14,309 bases of DNA from Candidatus Dadabacteria bacterium (GTDB lineage Bacteria; J088). The position numbers were made by a program, and so were the translations under genes. The stretch lies in contig RFIY01000018.1 in the NCBI GenBank assembly GCA_003695505.1, positions 1-14,309 of the forward strand. The letters are read 5' to 3'. Under the pieces are notes generated by a model. It saw only the letters and a program-made list of their open reading frames with translations. It did not search any database and was not told the DNA's origin. This document shows positions 1 to 6,830 of the stretch, piece after piece (the first letter of the stretch is position 1; every line of letters begins with the position of its first letter).

Positions 1-492
1 GGCGGCGAAATCTACACCAGCCTCGAACGCGGCGTGATCGACGCCACGGAATGGGTGGGTCCGTATCACGACTACATCATGGGCTTTCACAAGGTCGCGA
101 AATACTATTACTATCCTGGCTGGCACGAACCGGGCAGTGTCCTCGAACTGATCGTCAACAAGCAGGCGTTCGAACAGCTCGATGACGAACTGAAGGCCAT
201 CGTCGAACATGCGGCACTGCGCCTGAACGGCTGGATGCTCGGTGAGTTCGATGCGCAGAGCCGGATCTATCTGAAGAAACTGATCGATGAGGGTGTCGAC
301 ATACGCGCGTTTCCGGACGAAGTGATGAAGGCCCTCAAGGCGACGGCGCGGGAGGTCGTAGCGGAAGTCGCCGCCGGCGACCCGTTTGCGAAAAAGGTGT
401 ACGAGTCGTTTTCGGCGTTCCAGAAGGAAATCGCCGCGTGGTCGAATCTGTCGGAGCGCGCCTTCTACAACCAGATCCAGATCGACGTCTGA
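1..492 (+). CDS. TRAP transporter solute-binding protein, DctP family (C-terminal part)
   Basis: The reading frame is open from base 1 and ends at TGA 490-492, leaving 163 C-terminal residues; the start lies outside the window. The visible part begins GGEIYTSLERGVIDATEW and continues with a GPYHDYIMGFHKVAKYYY stretch and PGWHEPG. These are hallmarks of DctP-type periplasmic receptors of tripartite ATP-independent (TRAP) transporters, in the subfamily that includes 2-oxoacid and other carboxylate binders. The protein would capture an organic acid in the periplasm and hand it to the DctQM membrane subunits, driven by an ion gradient. The rest is mostly helical, as expected for the second lobe and C-terminal helices. 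No dctQ or dctM follows; the next gene is convergent, so any partners lie upstream. The family call is firm; the ligand is not known. Confidence 0.9.
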   Translation, partial: GGEIYTSLERGVIDATEWVGPYHDYIMGFHKVAKYYYYPGWHEPGSVLELIVNKQAFEQLDDELKAIVEHAALRLNGWMLGEFDAQSRIYLKKLIDEGVDIRAFPDEVMKALKATAREVVAEVAAGDPFAKKVYESFSAFQKEIAAWSNLSERAFYNQIQIDV

Positions 493-500
493 CGTACAAA

Positions 501-523
501 CGCCCCGACCACTGGCCGGGGCG
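501..523 (-). terminator. Hairpin between convergent dctP-like gene and gltA
   Basis: A perfect 7-bp inverted repeat CGCCCCG (501-507) / CGGGGCG (517-523) with a 9-nt loop lies in the 63-bp gap between two converging genes. Read on the minus strand, 33 bases past the gltA stop, the hairpin is followed by TTTGT, a weak T-tract. On the plus strand it has no T-run. It could end gltA transcription or act as a weak two-way terminator; the short T-tract keeps confidence moderate. Confidence 0.45.
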
Positions 524-555
524 CCTGCGACCGCAATATTTCAGAGACGCGAAAC

Positions 556-1833
556 TCAGCCCCGCTTGCCGGCGGGCACATACTCGCGCTTCGGATGACC
601 GATGTAGACCTGGCGCGGCCGCCAGATGCGCGTATCGGGATCTTCCTTGAGTTCCTTGTAGTGCGCGATCCAGCCCGGCAGCCGCCCCAGCGCGAACATC
701 ACGGTGAACATATCGGTGGGAATGCCGATCGCGCGATAGATCAGGCCGCTGTAGAAATCGACATTGGGGTAGAGCTTCTTCTCGATGAAGTATGGGTCGT
801 TCAGGGCGACTTCTTCGAGTCGCTGCGCCAGATCCAGCAACGGGTCACTGACGCCGAGGCTGTTGAGCACCCGCTCTGCCATTTTCTTGAGAATCCGGGC
901 GCGCGGATCGTAGTTTTTGTAGACGCGGTGCCCGAAGCCCATCAGCCGGAACGGATCATCCTTGTCCTTGGCGCGCTCGACGTATTTCTTGTAGTTCGCC
1001 CCATCCCGCTGAATCATCTCCAGCATCTCGATGACCTTCTGATTCGCGCCGCCATGGAGCGGGCCCCAGAGCGCATTGACGCCTGCCGCGACGCTGGCGA
1101 ACAGGTTCGCCTCGGAGCTTGCGACCGCGCGCACGGTTGAGGTGCTGCAATTCTGCTCGTGATCGGCGTGCAGGATCAGCAGCAGGTTCAGTGCCTCCTC
1201 CATCACCGGGGGAACCTCGTAAGGCTCCGCGGGGACCGCGAACATCATGTACAGGAAGTTCGCGGGGTAGCTGAGGTGGTTTTGCGGATACATGAACGGC
1301 TGGCCGATGGATTTCTTGTAGGCGAATGCCGCGATGGTTTTCGCCTTGGCCAGCAAACGGATCATGTTCAGCTCGAGTTCCTGCGGGTGGCCCGTCTCCG
1401 GATAGTAGGTGGACAGCGACGCAATCATTGCCGACAGAATGGCCATCGGATGCGCCGTCGGAGGATAACCCTCGAAGAACTTCTTCATGTCTTCATGGAT
1501 CATCGTGTGGTACGTCAGACGCTCCGAAAATCGGCGCTGTTGCTCAGGCGTCGGCAGTTCGCCGTAGATCAGCAAATACGCGACCTCGGTAAACCGCGAA
1601 TTCTCGGCCAGTTGCTCGATCGGGTAGCCACGATAGAGCAGGACGCCCTCTTCGCCATTGATGTATGTAATTGCACTGCGGCACGACGCTGTATTGGCAA
1701 AACCGGGATCGTACGTCACGAGTCCCGTTTCGTTGCGCAATTTGCGGATATCAATCCCGGAATCACCCACGGTCGACTCGACCAGCGGTGCATCGAGAAT
1801 CTTGTCGTTCACCTCAAAACGGCCTGCGACCAT
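556..1833 (-). CDS. gltA: Citrate synthase (type II)
   Basis: This 425-residue protein condenses oxaloacetate with acetyl-CoA to citrate, the entry step of the TCA cycle, in the cytoplasm. Family motifs are all present: LHADHEQNCSTS with H222 and H225, WGPLHGGANQ with catalytic H260, GFGHRVYKNYDPRA with H302, and PNVDFYSG with catalytic D359. R384 (LGRLPGW) and R404 (WRPRQVY) fit the substrate-binding arginines. The length matches hexameric-type bacterial citrate synthases, and the N-terminal beta domain (about residues 5-65) is present. The ATG at 1833 is preceded by GGAAAGG eight bases upstream (1842-1848), which supports this start. The gene stands alone: bamD-like lies 120 bp upstream on the same strand and the TRAP receptor gene converges on it. 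The stem-loop and short repeats upstream (1875-1939) may be regulatory. No abnormality in the coding sequence was seen. Confidence 0.97.
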   Translation of the reverse strand: MVAGRFEVNDKILDAPLVESTVGDSGIDIRKLRNETGLVTYDPGFANTASCRSAITYINGEEGVLLYRGYPIEQLAENSRFTEVAYLLIYGELPTPEQQRRFSERLTYHTMIHEDMKKFFEGYPPTAHPMAILSAMIASLSTYYPETGHPQELELNMIRLLAKAKTIAAFAYKKSIGQPFMYPQNHLSYPANFLYMMFAVPAEPYEVPPVMEEALNLLLILHADHEQNCSTSTVRAVASSEANLFASVAAGVNALWGPLHGGANQKVIEMLEMIQRDGANYKKYVERAKDKDDPFRLMGFGHRVYKNYDPRARILKKMAERVLNSLGVSDPLLDLAQRLEEVALNDPYFIEKKLYPNVDFYSGLIYRAIGIPTDMFTVMFALGRLPGWIAHYKELKEDPDTRIWRPRQVYIGHPKREYVPAGKRG

Positions 1834-1874
1834 CGTACTTACCTTTCCTCTCCCGGTTGACGCTCACACAACAC

Positions 1875-1896
1875 CGTGGCCACGCGGTCCGCGGTC
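1875..1896. repeat. Palindrome plus tandem 7-mer upstream of gltA
   Basis: A perfect 10-bp palindrome CGTGGCCACG (1875-1884) runs into two tandem copies of CGCGGTC (1883-1889 and 1890-1896). They lie about 42-63 bases upstream of the gltA start codon, where an operator could sit. No regulator can be named and the region is GC-rich, so chance is possible. Confidence 0.3.
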
Positions 1897-1912
1897 GGCA
1901 CGATATGCGATG

Positions 1913-1939
1913 CTGCCGCCTTGCAGATCAAAACGGCAG
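1913..1939 (-). other. Stem-loop between bamD-like gene and gltA, stable only in the minus-strand RNA
   Basis: In the minus-strand transcript CTGCCGTTTT (1939-1930) pairs with AAGGCGGCAG (1922-1913) around a 7-nt loop: eight Watson-Crick pairs and two G-U wobbles. On the plus strand the same positions would be C/A mismatches, so the structure favours minus-strand RNA. It begins 14 bases past the bamD-like stop. There is no T-run after it, so it is not a standard intrinsic terminator. It may protect an mRNA 3' end or separate the two transcripts. Confidence 0.4.
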
Positions 1940-1953
1940 ATGGGGTCATGTTA

Positions 1954-2643
1954 TCAGTGTTCCGCCGCGTCGGTCTCGGGAAAATTGAGCCGGCTTTCAA
2001 TATCCGTGAGCAACGCCTGGGCCGTCTCCGCCGCCGAGGTGCCAGTGTACAGACGCACCAGTTCCGTCAGACGATCACGCGCGGCGAGATTCGATCCCTC
2101 CCGAATATACTGCCGAGCCACATAGAGCTCGTGCGCGGCGAGCTGCTCCCGCGCCCACTTGCGGACTTCGACAGCCTCATTGGCCTCGTCCGATTCAGGG
2201 AAGCGGCGGATCAGTGTGTTGGCGGCATTGAGCGCCTGTATCGCGCTGCCGAGGTCACGATCGATGTCGTCGAACTGCTCCTTGTAGGCGCGCGCAAGCC
2301 GCAACCAGACCTCTGGCGCCCGTCGATGGTCGGGGTAGAGGCGGACAAACGATTCCCACCGCGCGGTCGCCTCGGCCTGGCGCCCATCATTCCATGCGCA
2401 CTCCGCAATGATGAGGTCACCTTCGATCGTCGCCGCATGATAGGGAAAGCGCTCGCGTAATTCCGTGACCTTTTGTTCGGCGGTGAAACAGTCCCGCGTG
2501 CCGAACGGCCCGCCGTGTTGCGCGGCCTCTTCGGCCTCCTGAAACAATCGCTCGGGCGATGGCGCGGCGTCGGACCGCTGCGTCGACGCGCACCCTGTGG
2601 CCAGTACAAGCAACCCGGCAGCGCATAATCTCCGGAAGATCAC
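1954..2643 (-). CDS. bamD: BamD-like TPR lipoprotein (outer-membrane protein assembly)
   Basis: The GTG start (2643-2641) gives 229 residues. It overlaps the stop of the upstream gene as GTGA and has a strong GAGGAGG seven bases upstream (2651-2657). The frame stays open further upstream to 2916, but that extension is a compositional shadow. The N-terminus is a lipoprotein signal with lipobox LATGC (C18), so the mature protein is probably lipid-anchored. The rest is helical, with TPR-like units ending in motifs such as ERFPYH, RLYPDH and RRFPES. The second half resembles BamD: an acidic DDIDRDLGSAIQALNAAN stretch, then HELYVARQYIREG aligns with the E. coli YEYSVAEYYTERG region. Length (229 against about 245) agrees. 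BamD is the essential lipoprotein partner of BamA in beta-barrel insertion. A generic TPR lipoprotein cannot be excluded, since the N-terminal half matches less well. Confidence 0.7.
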   Translation of the reverse strand: MIFRRLCAAGLLVLATGCASTQRSDAAPSPERLFQEAEEAAQHGGPFGTRDCFTAEQKVTELRERFPYHAATIEGDLIIAECAWNDGRQAEATARWESFVRLYPDHRRAPEVWLRLARAYKEQFDDIDRDLGSAIQALNAANTLIRRFPESDEANEAVEVRKWAREQLAAHELYVARQYIREGSNLAARDRLTELVRLYTGTSAAETAQALLTDIESRLNFPETDAAEH

Positions 2644-2954
2644 TGCATTTCCTCCTCGAGCAGGTTCTCTAACGCCTGCCTGTCTCTGCGGTTGAGCCGA
2701 TCTTCCGGTGGCGCCTCCGGCGCCCGGGGCGCCTGCCGTTTCACGGCCGGCGGCGTCGCGCGGGCGTCCTGCCCCTCGCGGCCAAACGGCCAGAGCGCGC
2801 GCCGCTGCTCCGCCGTTCGCGGCACGATCATGACGGCACCATCGCGACGCTCGACCCTGAAAAACACAAGCAGTGCGAGCACGACCAGCAGCAGCACAAC
2901 AATTCGCAGCGCCCAACGCGTCAACGGCATTCCTTTCGGTGGGACTTCCATCAT
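2640..2954 (-). CDS. Small one-pass membrane protein of unknown function
   Basis: This 104-residue protein is not recognised. It has a short cytoplasmic-type start (MMEVPPKGMPLTRW), one strongly hydrophobic helix at about residues 15-32 (ALRIVVLLLVVLALLVFF), and a charged, proline- and alanine-rich tail. The tail ends in an acidic helix, DRQALENLLEEEMQ. This suggests an inner-membrane anchor with a periplasmic or cytoplasmic tail. Two ATG codons are adjacent (2954 and 2951); GGAAG at 2967-2963 is correctly spaced for the first. A third possible start is M9. Its stop overlaps the GTG of the BamD-like gene by four bases, and the end of this gene carries that gene's ribosome-binding site, so the two are translationally coupled. 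The pairing suggests an envelope role, but nothing in the sequence identifies it. Confidence 0.75.
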   Translation of the reverse strand: MMEVPPKGMPLTRWALRIVVLLLVVLALLVFFRVERRDGAVMIVPRTAEQRRALWPFGREGQDARATPPAVKRQAPRAPEAPPEDRLNRRDRQALENLLEEEMQ

Positions 2955-2985
2955 CGTAACAACTTCCGGCTCGACCGGTAAGGGC

Positions 2986-2994
2986 TGATAAAAT
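2986..2994 (+). promoter_or_regulatory. Extended -10 promoter for the rpiB-glyA operon
   Basis: TGATAAAAT fits the extended -10 consensus TGnTATAAT, with hexamer TAAAAT at 2989-2994. No good -35 hexamer lies 16-18 bases upstream, as is common for extended -10 promoters. Transcription would start near 3001, giving a leader of about 50 nt, too short for a known riboswitch. Confidence 0.5.
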
Positions 2995-3016
2995 AAGTGC
3001 TTTCCAAAGAATTCAA
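2988..3016 (-). promoter_or_regulatory. Candidate sigma-70 promoter for the small membrane protein / bamD-like operon
   Basis: Read on the minus strand, TTGAAT (3016-3011) and TTTTAT (2993-2988) are separated by 17 bases; each matches its consensus at 4 of 6 positions. Transcription would start about 25-30 nt before the ATG at 2954. Its -10 overlaps the plus-strand -10 at 2989-2994. Confidence 0.4.
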
Positions 3017-3052
3017 TAGAACCGCACCAGGAAACAAGGACGCATCCGACTC

Positions 3053-4825
3053 ATGACTCTGACTGCCAACTGGCCGCCCGCCCGCATTGCCATCGGTTGC
3101 GATCACGCTGGTGTCGAACTCAAACAGGCCGTCGCAGCGCATCTTGCGGACCGCGGCATCGCCGTCGTGGACTGCGGCACCAATGACGCGGGAACATCCG
3201 TCGATTATCCTCAATTTGCAGAGGCCGTAGCTTCGGCGATCCGGACCGGACAGGCCGACGCGGGCGTGCTGATCTGCGGCACCGGCATCGGACAGTCGAT
3301 CGCCGCGAACAAGATCCGGCGTATCCGCGCCGCGCTCGTACTCAACGACAACATGGCCGAGATGTCGCGGCGGCACAACAACGCAAATGTTCTGGTTCTC
3401 GCCGGGCGCATTCTTTCGACCGACGACGCATTGCGGCTGGTCGATATCTGGCTGGATACCCCCTTCGATGGCGGCCGGCATGAACGGCGGCTGCTCGAAA
3501 TCGAGCGGATCGAGGACCGCCAATGTGCGAGTGCGCACGAGCCGCTGAATGTCCAGGGAGGGCCCAGCACCATTGCCGAGTTCGATCCCGAGCTGTTCGA
3601 AGCCATCGTCGGTGAATGGCAACGCCAGGAAGACCATCTCGAACTGATTGCGAGCGAGAATTTTGCCAGCCGACGGGTACTCGAAGCCACGGGTTCGGTA
3701 CTGACGAACAAGTACGCCGAAGGCTATCCCCGCAAGCGGTACTATGGCGGATGCGCGTGGGTCGATGTTGCCGAACAGCTTGCCATCGATCGCGCCCGTG
3801 AACTGTTCGGCGCGGAATTCGTGAACGTGCAGCCACACAGCGGCTCGCAGGCGAACATGGCCGCCTACCTGGCCCTGGCCGAGCCTGGCGCGAAAATTCT
3901 TGGCATGGACCTGTCGAACGGAGGGCACCTGACGCACGGCGCGAAGGTCAACTTCTCGGGGCAGATTTACGCCTCGGACAGCTACGGCGTCGATCCGGAA
4001 ACTGGCCGCATCGATTACGACGAAGTCGAGCGCATCGCAAAAGAGACCCGGCCCGACATTCTCGTTGCCGGCGCGAGCGCCTACCCCCGGGAGATCGACT
4101 TCGCGCGATTCCGTGCCATCGCGGATGCTGTGGACGCAAAGCTGGTGGTCGACATGGCACACATTGCCGGCCTGGTCGCGGGCGGTGTGCATCCGTCGCC
4201 GGTACCACACGCGGACCTCGTCACGACGACAACCCACAAGACGTTGCGTGGCCCGCGCGGCGGCATGATCATGGGCCGCGGCGACTACGAAAAGCCTGTC
4301 AACAAACACATTTTCCCCGGCATCCAGGGCGGCCCGTTGATGCACGTCATCGCGGCCAAGGCCGTGGCGCTGCGGGAAGCGCAGCAACCGGCGTTCGCGG
4401 ACTACGCGAAACAGGTCGTGCGCAACGCGCAGGCGCTGGCCGAGACGCTGCTTGCCGCCGGCCTGAGTCTCGTTTCCGGCGGCACGGACAATCACCTGAT
4501 GCTCGTTGACCTCAGTGGCACGGATGTGACCGGAAAGGACGCCGAGAAAGCGCTGGAGAAGGCCGGTATCACGGTCAACAAGAACACGGTGCCGAACGAA
4601 CAGAGGTCACCGTTCGTCACGAGCGGCATTCGCATCGGCACGCCGGCCGTGACGACCCGCGGTATGGGCGAGGCAGAAATGCGCCAGATCGGCCAATGGA
4701 TCGCCGACGCGATCGCCGCGCGCGAGGACGAGGCAGCGCTGGCGCGGATACGCAATGAAGTGCGTGAACTGTGTCACGCATTTCCGCTCTACGGTGCCCC
4801 ACCGCAGACTCCAGCCAGGGTTTGA
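3053..4825 (+). CDS. Bifunctional ribose-5-phosphate isomerase B / serine hydroxymethyltransferase fusion
   Basis: One uninterrupted 590-residue frame carries two complete enzymes. Residues about 10-155 are RpiB, interconverting ribulose-5-P and ribose-5-P: CDHAG (16-20), LICGTGIG with catalytic C75, RRHNNANVL with H108, and the phosphate-binding GGRHERR end (140-146). Residues about 173-585 are GlyA, the PLP enzyme making glycine and methylene-tetrahydrofolate from serine: ELIASENF (197-204), [37 protein letters not shown] with PLP lysine K396, and SPFVTSGIR. The linker of about 18 residues (156-173) holds no stop. Start ATG 3053 has AAGGA 12 bases upstream, a long spacing. A Shine-Dalgarno-like AGGGAGGG sits inside the linker before an ATT codon at the GlyA border. 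nrdR follows after 6 bases. The two activities are normally separate proteins; the fusion is unusual, though all listed catalytic residues are intact. The domain calls are near certain. Confidence 0.95.
   Translation: MTLTANWPPARIAIGCDHAGVELKQAVAAHLADRGIAVVDCGTNDAGTSVDYPQFAEAVASAIRTGQADAGVLICGTGIGQSIAANKIRRIRAALVLNDNMAEMSRRHNNANVLVLAGRILSTDDALRLVDIWLDTPFDGGRHERRLLEIERIEDRQCASAHEPLNVQGGPSTIAEFDPELFEAIVGEWQRQEDHLELIASENFASRRVLEATGSVLTNKYAEGYPRKRYYGGCAWVDVAEQLAIDRARELFGAEFVNVQPHSGSQANMAAYLALAEPGAKILGMDLSNGGHLTHGAKVNFSGQIYASDSYGVDPETGRIDYDEVERIAKETRPDILVAGASAYPREIDFARFRAIADAVDAKLVVDMAHIAGLVAGGVHPSPVPHADLVTTTTHKTLRGPRGGMIMGRGDYEKPVNKHIFPGIQGGPLMHVIAAKAVALREAQQPAFADYAKQVVRNAQALAETLLAAGLSLVSGGTDNHLMLVDLSGTDVTGKDAEKALEKAGITVNKNTVPNEQRSPFVTSGIRIGTPAVTTRGMGEAEMRQIGQWIADAIAAREDEAALARIRNEVRELCHAFPLYGAPPQTPARV
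3555..3574 (+). promoter_or_regulatory. Internal Shine-Dalgarno-like site before an ATT codon at the GlyA domain border
   Basis: AGGGAGGG (3555-3562) lies nine bases before ATT 3572-3574, in frame as I174 of the fusion. This is where a free-standing GlyA would begin ([13 protein letters not shown]). It may allow re-initiation of GlyA alone at a rare ATT start, or be the relic of an ancestral glyA start codon lost when the genes fused. No ATG or GTG is in frame nearby. Confidence 0.35.
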
Positions 4826-4831
4826 ACACGG

Positions 4832-5302
4832 ATGATCTGCCCCCGCTGCGGCCATATTGATTCCAAGGTCGTCGATTCCCGCCTCAGTCGGGAACAGACC
4901 CAGATTCGGCGCCGGCGGGTGTGTTCGGAATGTGGTTTCCGCTTTACGACATTCGAGAAAATCGAACCCTCGCTACCGCAGATCGTCAAGCGCGACCAGC
5001 GACGCGAACCCTTCGACCGCGACAAATTGCGTTCCTCGATTGCCATCGCCTGCCGCAAGCGACCGATCAGTCAGACGAGGATCGACAAGGCGGTCGACCG
5101 GATCGAATCCCGCCTGTCGGAAGCGGGTGATCGCGAACTGCCCTCGGAACAGCTCGGTCTGATTGTCATGGATGAGCTACGCGAAATGGATCAGGTCGCA
5201 TATGTGCGCTTTGCTTCGGTATACCGCGAATTTCAGGATGTCGAGGAGTTCATGAAGGAAATCCGGGCGCTCGTCGAATCCCGCAAAGGGGGCGCAGCAT
5301 GA
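4832..5302 (+). CDS. nrdR: Transcriptional repressor NrdR (ribonucleotide reductase regulator)
   Basis: This 156-residue protein is a complete NrdR. The N-terminal zinc ribbon has CPRC (C3, C6) and CSEC (C31, C34), separated by the arginine-rich RRRRV segment typical of the DNA-binding part, followed by GFRFTTFE. An ATP-cone domain covers about residues 48-138 (IVKRDQRREPFDRDKLRSSI onward). NrdR senses dATP/ATP through the cone and represses ribonucleotide reductase genes by binding NrdR boxes. The ATG is six bases past the fusion-gene stop, with only a weak AGGG (4817-4820) upstream, so it is probably co-transcribed with rpiB-glyA. A glyA-nrdR order is common, usually followed by ribD; here a secreted protein takes that place. 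No nrd structural gene or obvious NrdR-box pair was seen in the window. Confidence 0.97.
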   Translation: MICPRCGHIDSKVVDSRLSREQTQIRRRRVCSECGFRFTTFEKIEPSLPQIVKRDQRREPFDRDKLRSSIAIACRKRPISQTRIDKAVDRIESRLSEAGDRELPSEQLGLIVMDELREMDQVAYVRFASVYREFQDVEEFMKEIRALVESRKGGAA

Positions 5303-6780
5303 AGCCACGTCGCCCCCGGTTGCGCGCCAGCACCCTGCGCCTTCGCGCACGGCAGGTCTTCGCCCTGCTGCTGATGCTCGCCGGCGTGCTGTCGGGCGTC
5401 GCTGATGCGGCCGAGCTGACCGTGCGCGTCATCGACCGCGACGGACATCCGGTCGCGAATGCGCCCGTTGCTGTTGCGACGACGCCGCCGCGAAAGGCAG
5501 ATACGGACCGCAACGGCCAGGCCACGCTTGAGCTCGATGAAGGCACCTGGCGCGTCTCTGTCTCGATGTCTGGCAGAACCACCGATACCACGGTGGATCT
5601 GCGTGGTCGTCATGCCGACGCGACGTTGACGCTCGATCTGTACCGGTTTCAGATCTTGCTCAGCGCGTCGACCGGAGAGCTGCTGGATGGTGGCCAGGTC
5701 GACTGGCGCTGCGGCGAAACAGCCGGTCAGGCAGAGATCGTCGATGGTATCGCCGCTGGGTATGCCGCTCCGGGCACATGGCAGGGCGCATTACACTGGC
5801 GTGGCTTCACAGTCCCCCTGCCGCCATTCCAGATACCTGATCAGCGCCGCGTCGAAGCCGACCTGGCGATGTTACCGGTTACGGTGACCGTACGACACCG
5901 CGACACCGGACGCGGCTTTGGCCGCGTGCTGATCTCTGCGGCGTCTCCGGGGCAGTCACACGGGTCGCCACAGTGGTCGGATGCCAGCGGGCGCCTGACG
6001 ATCTATGCATTCCCTGGCCCGCTCGACGTCCAGATGCGCTGGTTTTCGTACACGGCCAACCAACGGGCGAACGTGCCCGGTGAGGCGACGTTTGATCTTT
6101 CGCTACCGTTGCGCGTGGTCCCGTGGCCCGACGCGGCCCTGCCGGGCGCACTGCAAATTCAGGTGCGACAACCCGGCTTCTCGGCCTGGTTGTCCGGTTC
6201 CCCCGACCGCACGCTGCAACTGCCACTGCCCGAGGGGCGCTATGATGTCGTGCTCTATGACCCGGCCCGCAAGCCAGTGTTTCGTGGCGTCGCAACGGTT
6301 GACGCGAATAGCCCCGAGGCGCGGATTACCTGGTCCGAGGCCACAGGCTCCGATGATGACCTGCGCCCCCGGCGCCTGGTCTGGCCGCGCGCCGTCAGCC
6401 CGGAACCGCCCGCCGTTGCGGTCGCCGACCGTCCGGATGAACCGCTTGACGTGAGCAAGGACGGCTCGCTCGGCCTGCTGCCCGACGGCATCGAGCTGTC
6501 GGTGCCTCCCCACCGCCTCGGCGTTCGTACGACGGTATCGAGCGATGTCGTCGAAGTCGCGCCGGGTGCGATCCTGATCGAGCTTGCGCATCCGCAACCG
6601 GTACGCATCGCCGACGCCCGGGCGCCAGAGCGCGCGATCGTGCAGGACTGCGGCCAGCAATGCCGCATTCTGGTCGCGCCCGGTCTCTATCTGGTGTACG
6701 CGCCTGACGCTGAACTGCTGCTCGACCCGGTCGAGGTTCGCGGCGGACAGGTGTCGCGGATCAGGCTCGGGAGACGCTGA
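5299..6780 (+). CDS. Secreted beta-rich repeat protein of unknown function, coupled to nrdR
   Basis: This 493-residue protein is not recognised as a named family. It has a long arginine-rich N-terminus (seven Arg in the first 18 residues), a hydrophobic core at 20-34 and a likely signal-peptidase site after VADA (A37). The first mature domain, about 39-115 (TVRVIDRDGHPVANAPVAV, then DRNGQATLELDEGTWRVSV), resembles carboxypeptidase-regulatory or Cna-B-like beta-sandwich domains. Further beta units show the same pattern of alternating hydrophobics followed by PG or EG and an aromatic: about 146-165, 231-250, 304-322 and 422-470. A proline-rich linker spans about 355-385. Only three mature cysteines are present (C138, C451, C455). 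The ATG overlaps the nrdR stop as ATGA, with AAAGGGGG six bases upstream, so translation is coupled. It is probably periplasmic or surface-exposed; no catalytic motif was found. Confidence 0.85.
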   Translation: MKPRRPRLRASTLRLRARQVFALLLMLAGVLSGVADAAELTVRVIDRDGHPVANAPVAVATTPPRKADTDRNGQATLELDEGTWRVSVSMSGRTTDTTVDLRGRHADATLTLDLYRFQILLSASTGELLDGGQVDWRCGETAGQAEIVDGIAAGYAAPGTWQGALHWRGFTVPLPPFQIPDQRRVEADLAMLPVTVTVRHRDTGRGFGRVLISAASPGQSHGSPQWSDASGRLTIYAFPGPLDVQMRWFSYTANQRANVPGEATFDLSLPLRVVPWPDAALPGALQIQVRQPGFSAWLSGSPDRTLQLPLPEGRYDVVLYDPARKPVFRGVATVDANSPEARITWSEATGSDDDLRPRRLVWPRAVSPEPPAVAVADRPDEPLDVSKDGSLGLLPDGIELSVPPHRLGVRTTVSSDVVEVAPGAILIELAHPQPVRIADARAPERAIVQDCGQQCRILVAPGLYLVYAPDAELLLDPVEVRGGQVSRIRLGRR

Positions 6781-6830
6781 TCGCCGAACGGCCAGGGCCG
6801 CACCGGCCGCAGCATGACCCGCGGCGGTGA

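Noticed and set aside
595-1860. Two long plus-strand frames across 595-1140 and 1159-1860
   Set aside because: Both are antisense to gltA, whose motifs are complete; their products are arginine- and histidine-rich, as expected of shadows.
2644-2916. N-terminal extension of the BamD-like frame up to 2916
   Set aside because: It would bury the lipoprotein signal internally and overlaps the small membrane protein; GTG 2643 has a strong ribosome-binding site and correct coupling.
3001-3052. Riboswitch upstream of the glyA fusion
   Set aside because: The leader is only about 50 nt and shows no glycine, THF or SAM riboswitch features.
2951-4495. Long open frame of 514 codons on the minus strand
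   Set aside because: It is fully antisense to the RpiB-GlyA fusion, has no family likeness, and arises from GC-rich codon bias.
6781-6830. Short GC-rich inverted repeats in the convergent gap
   Set aside because: Stems are only 4-5 bp with no T-run, so a terminator cannot be supported.
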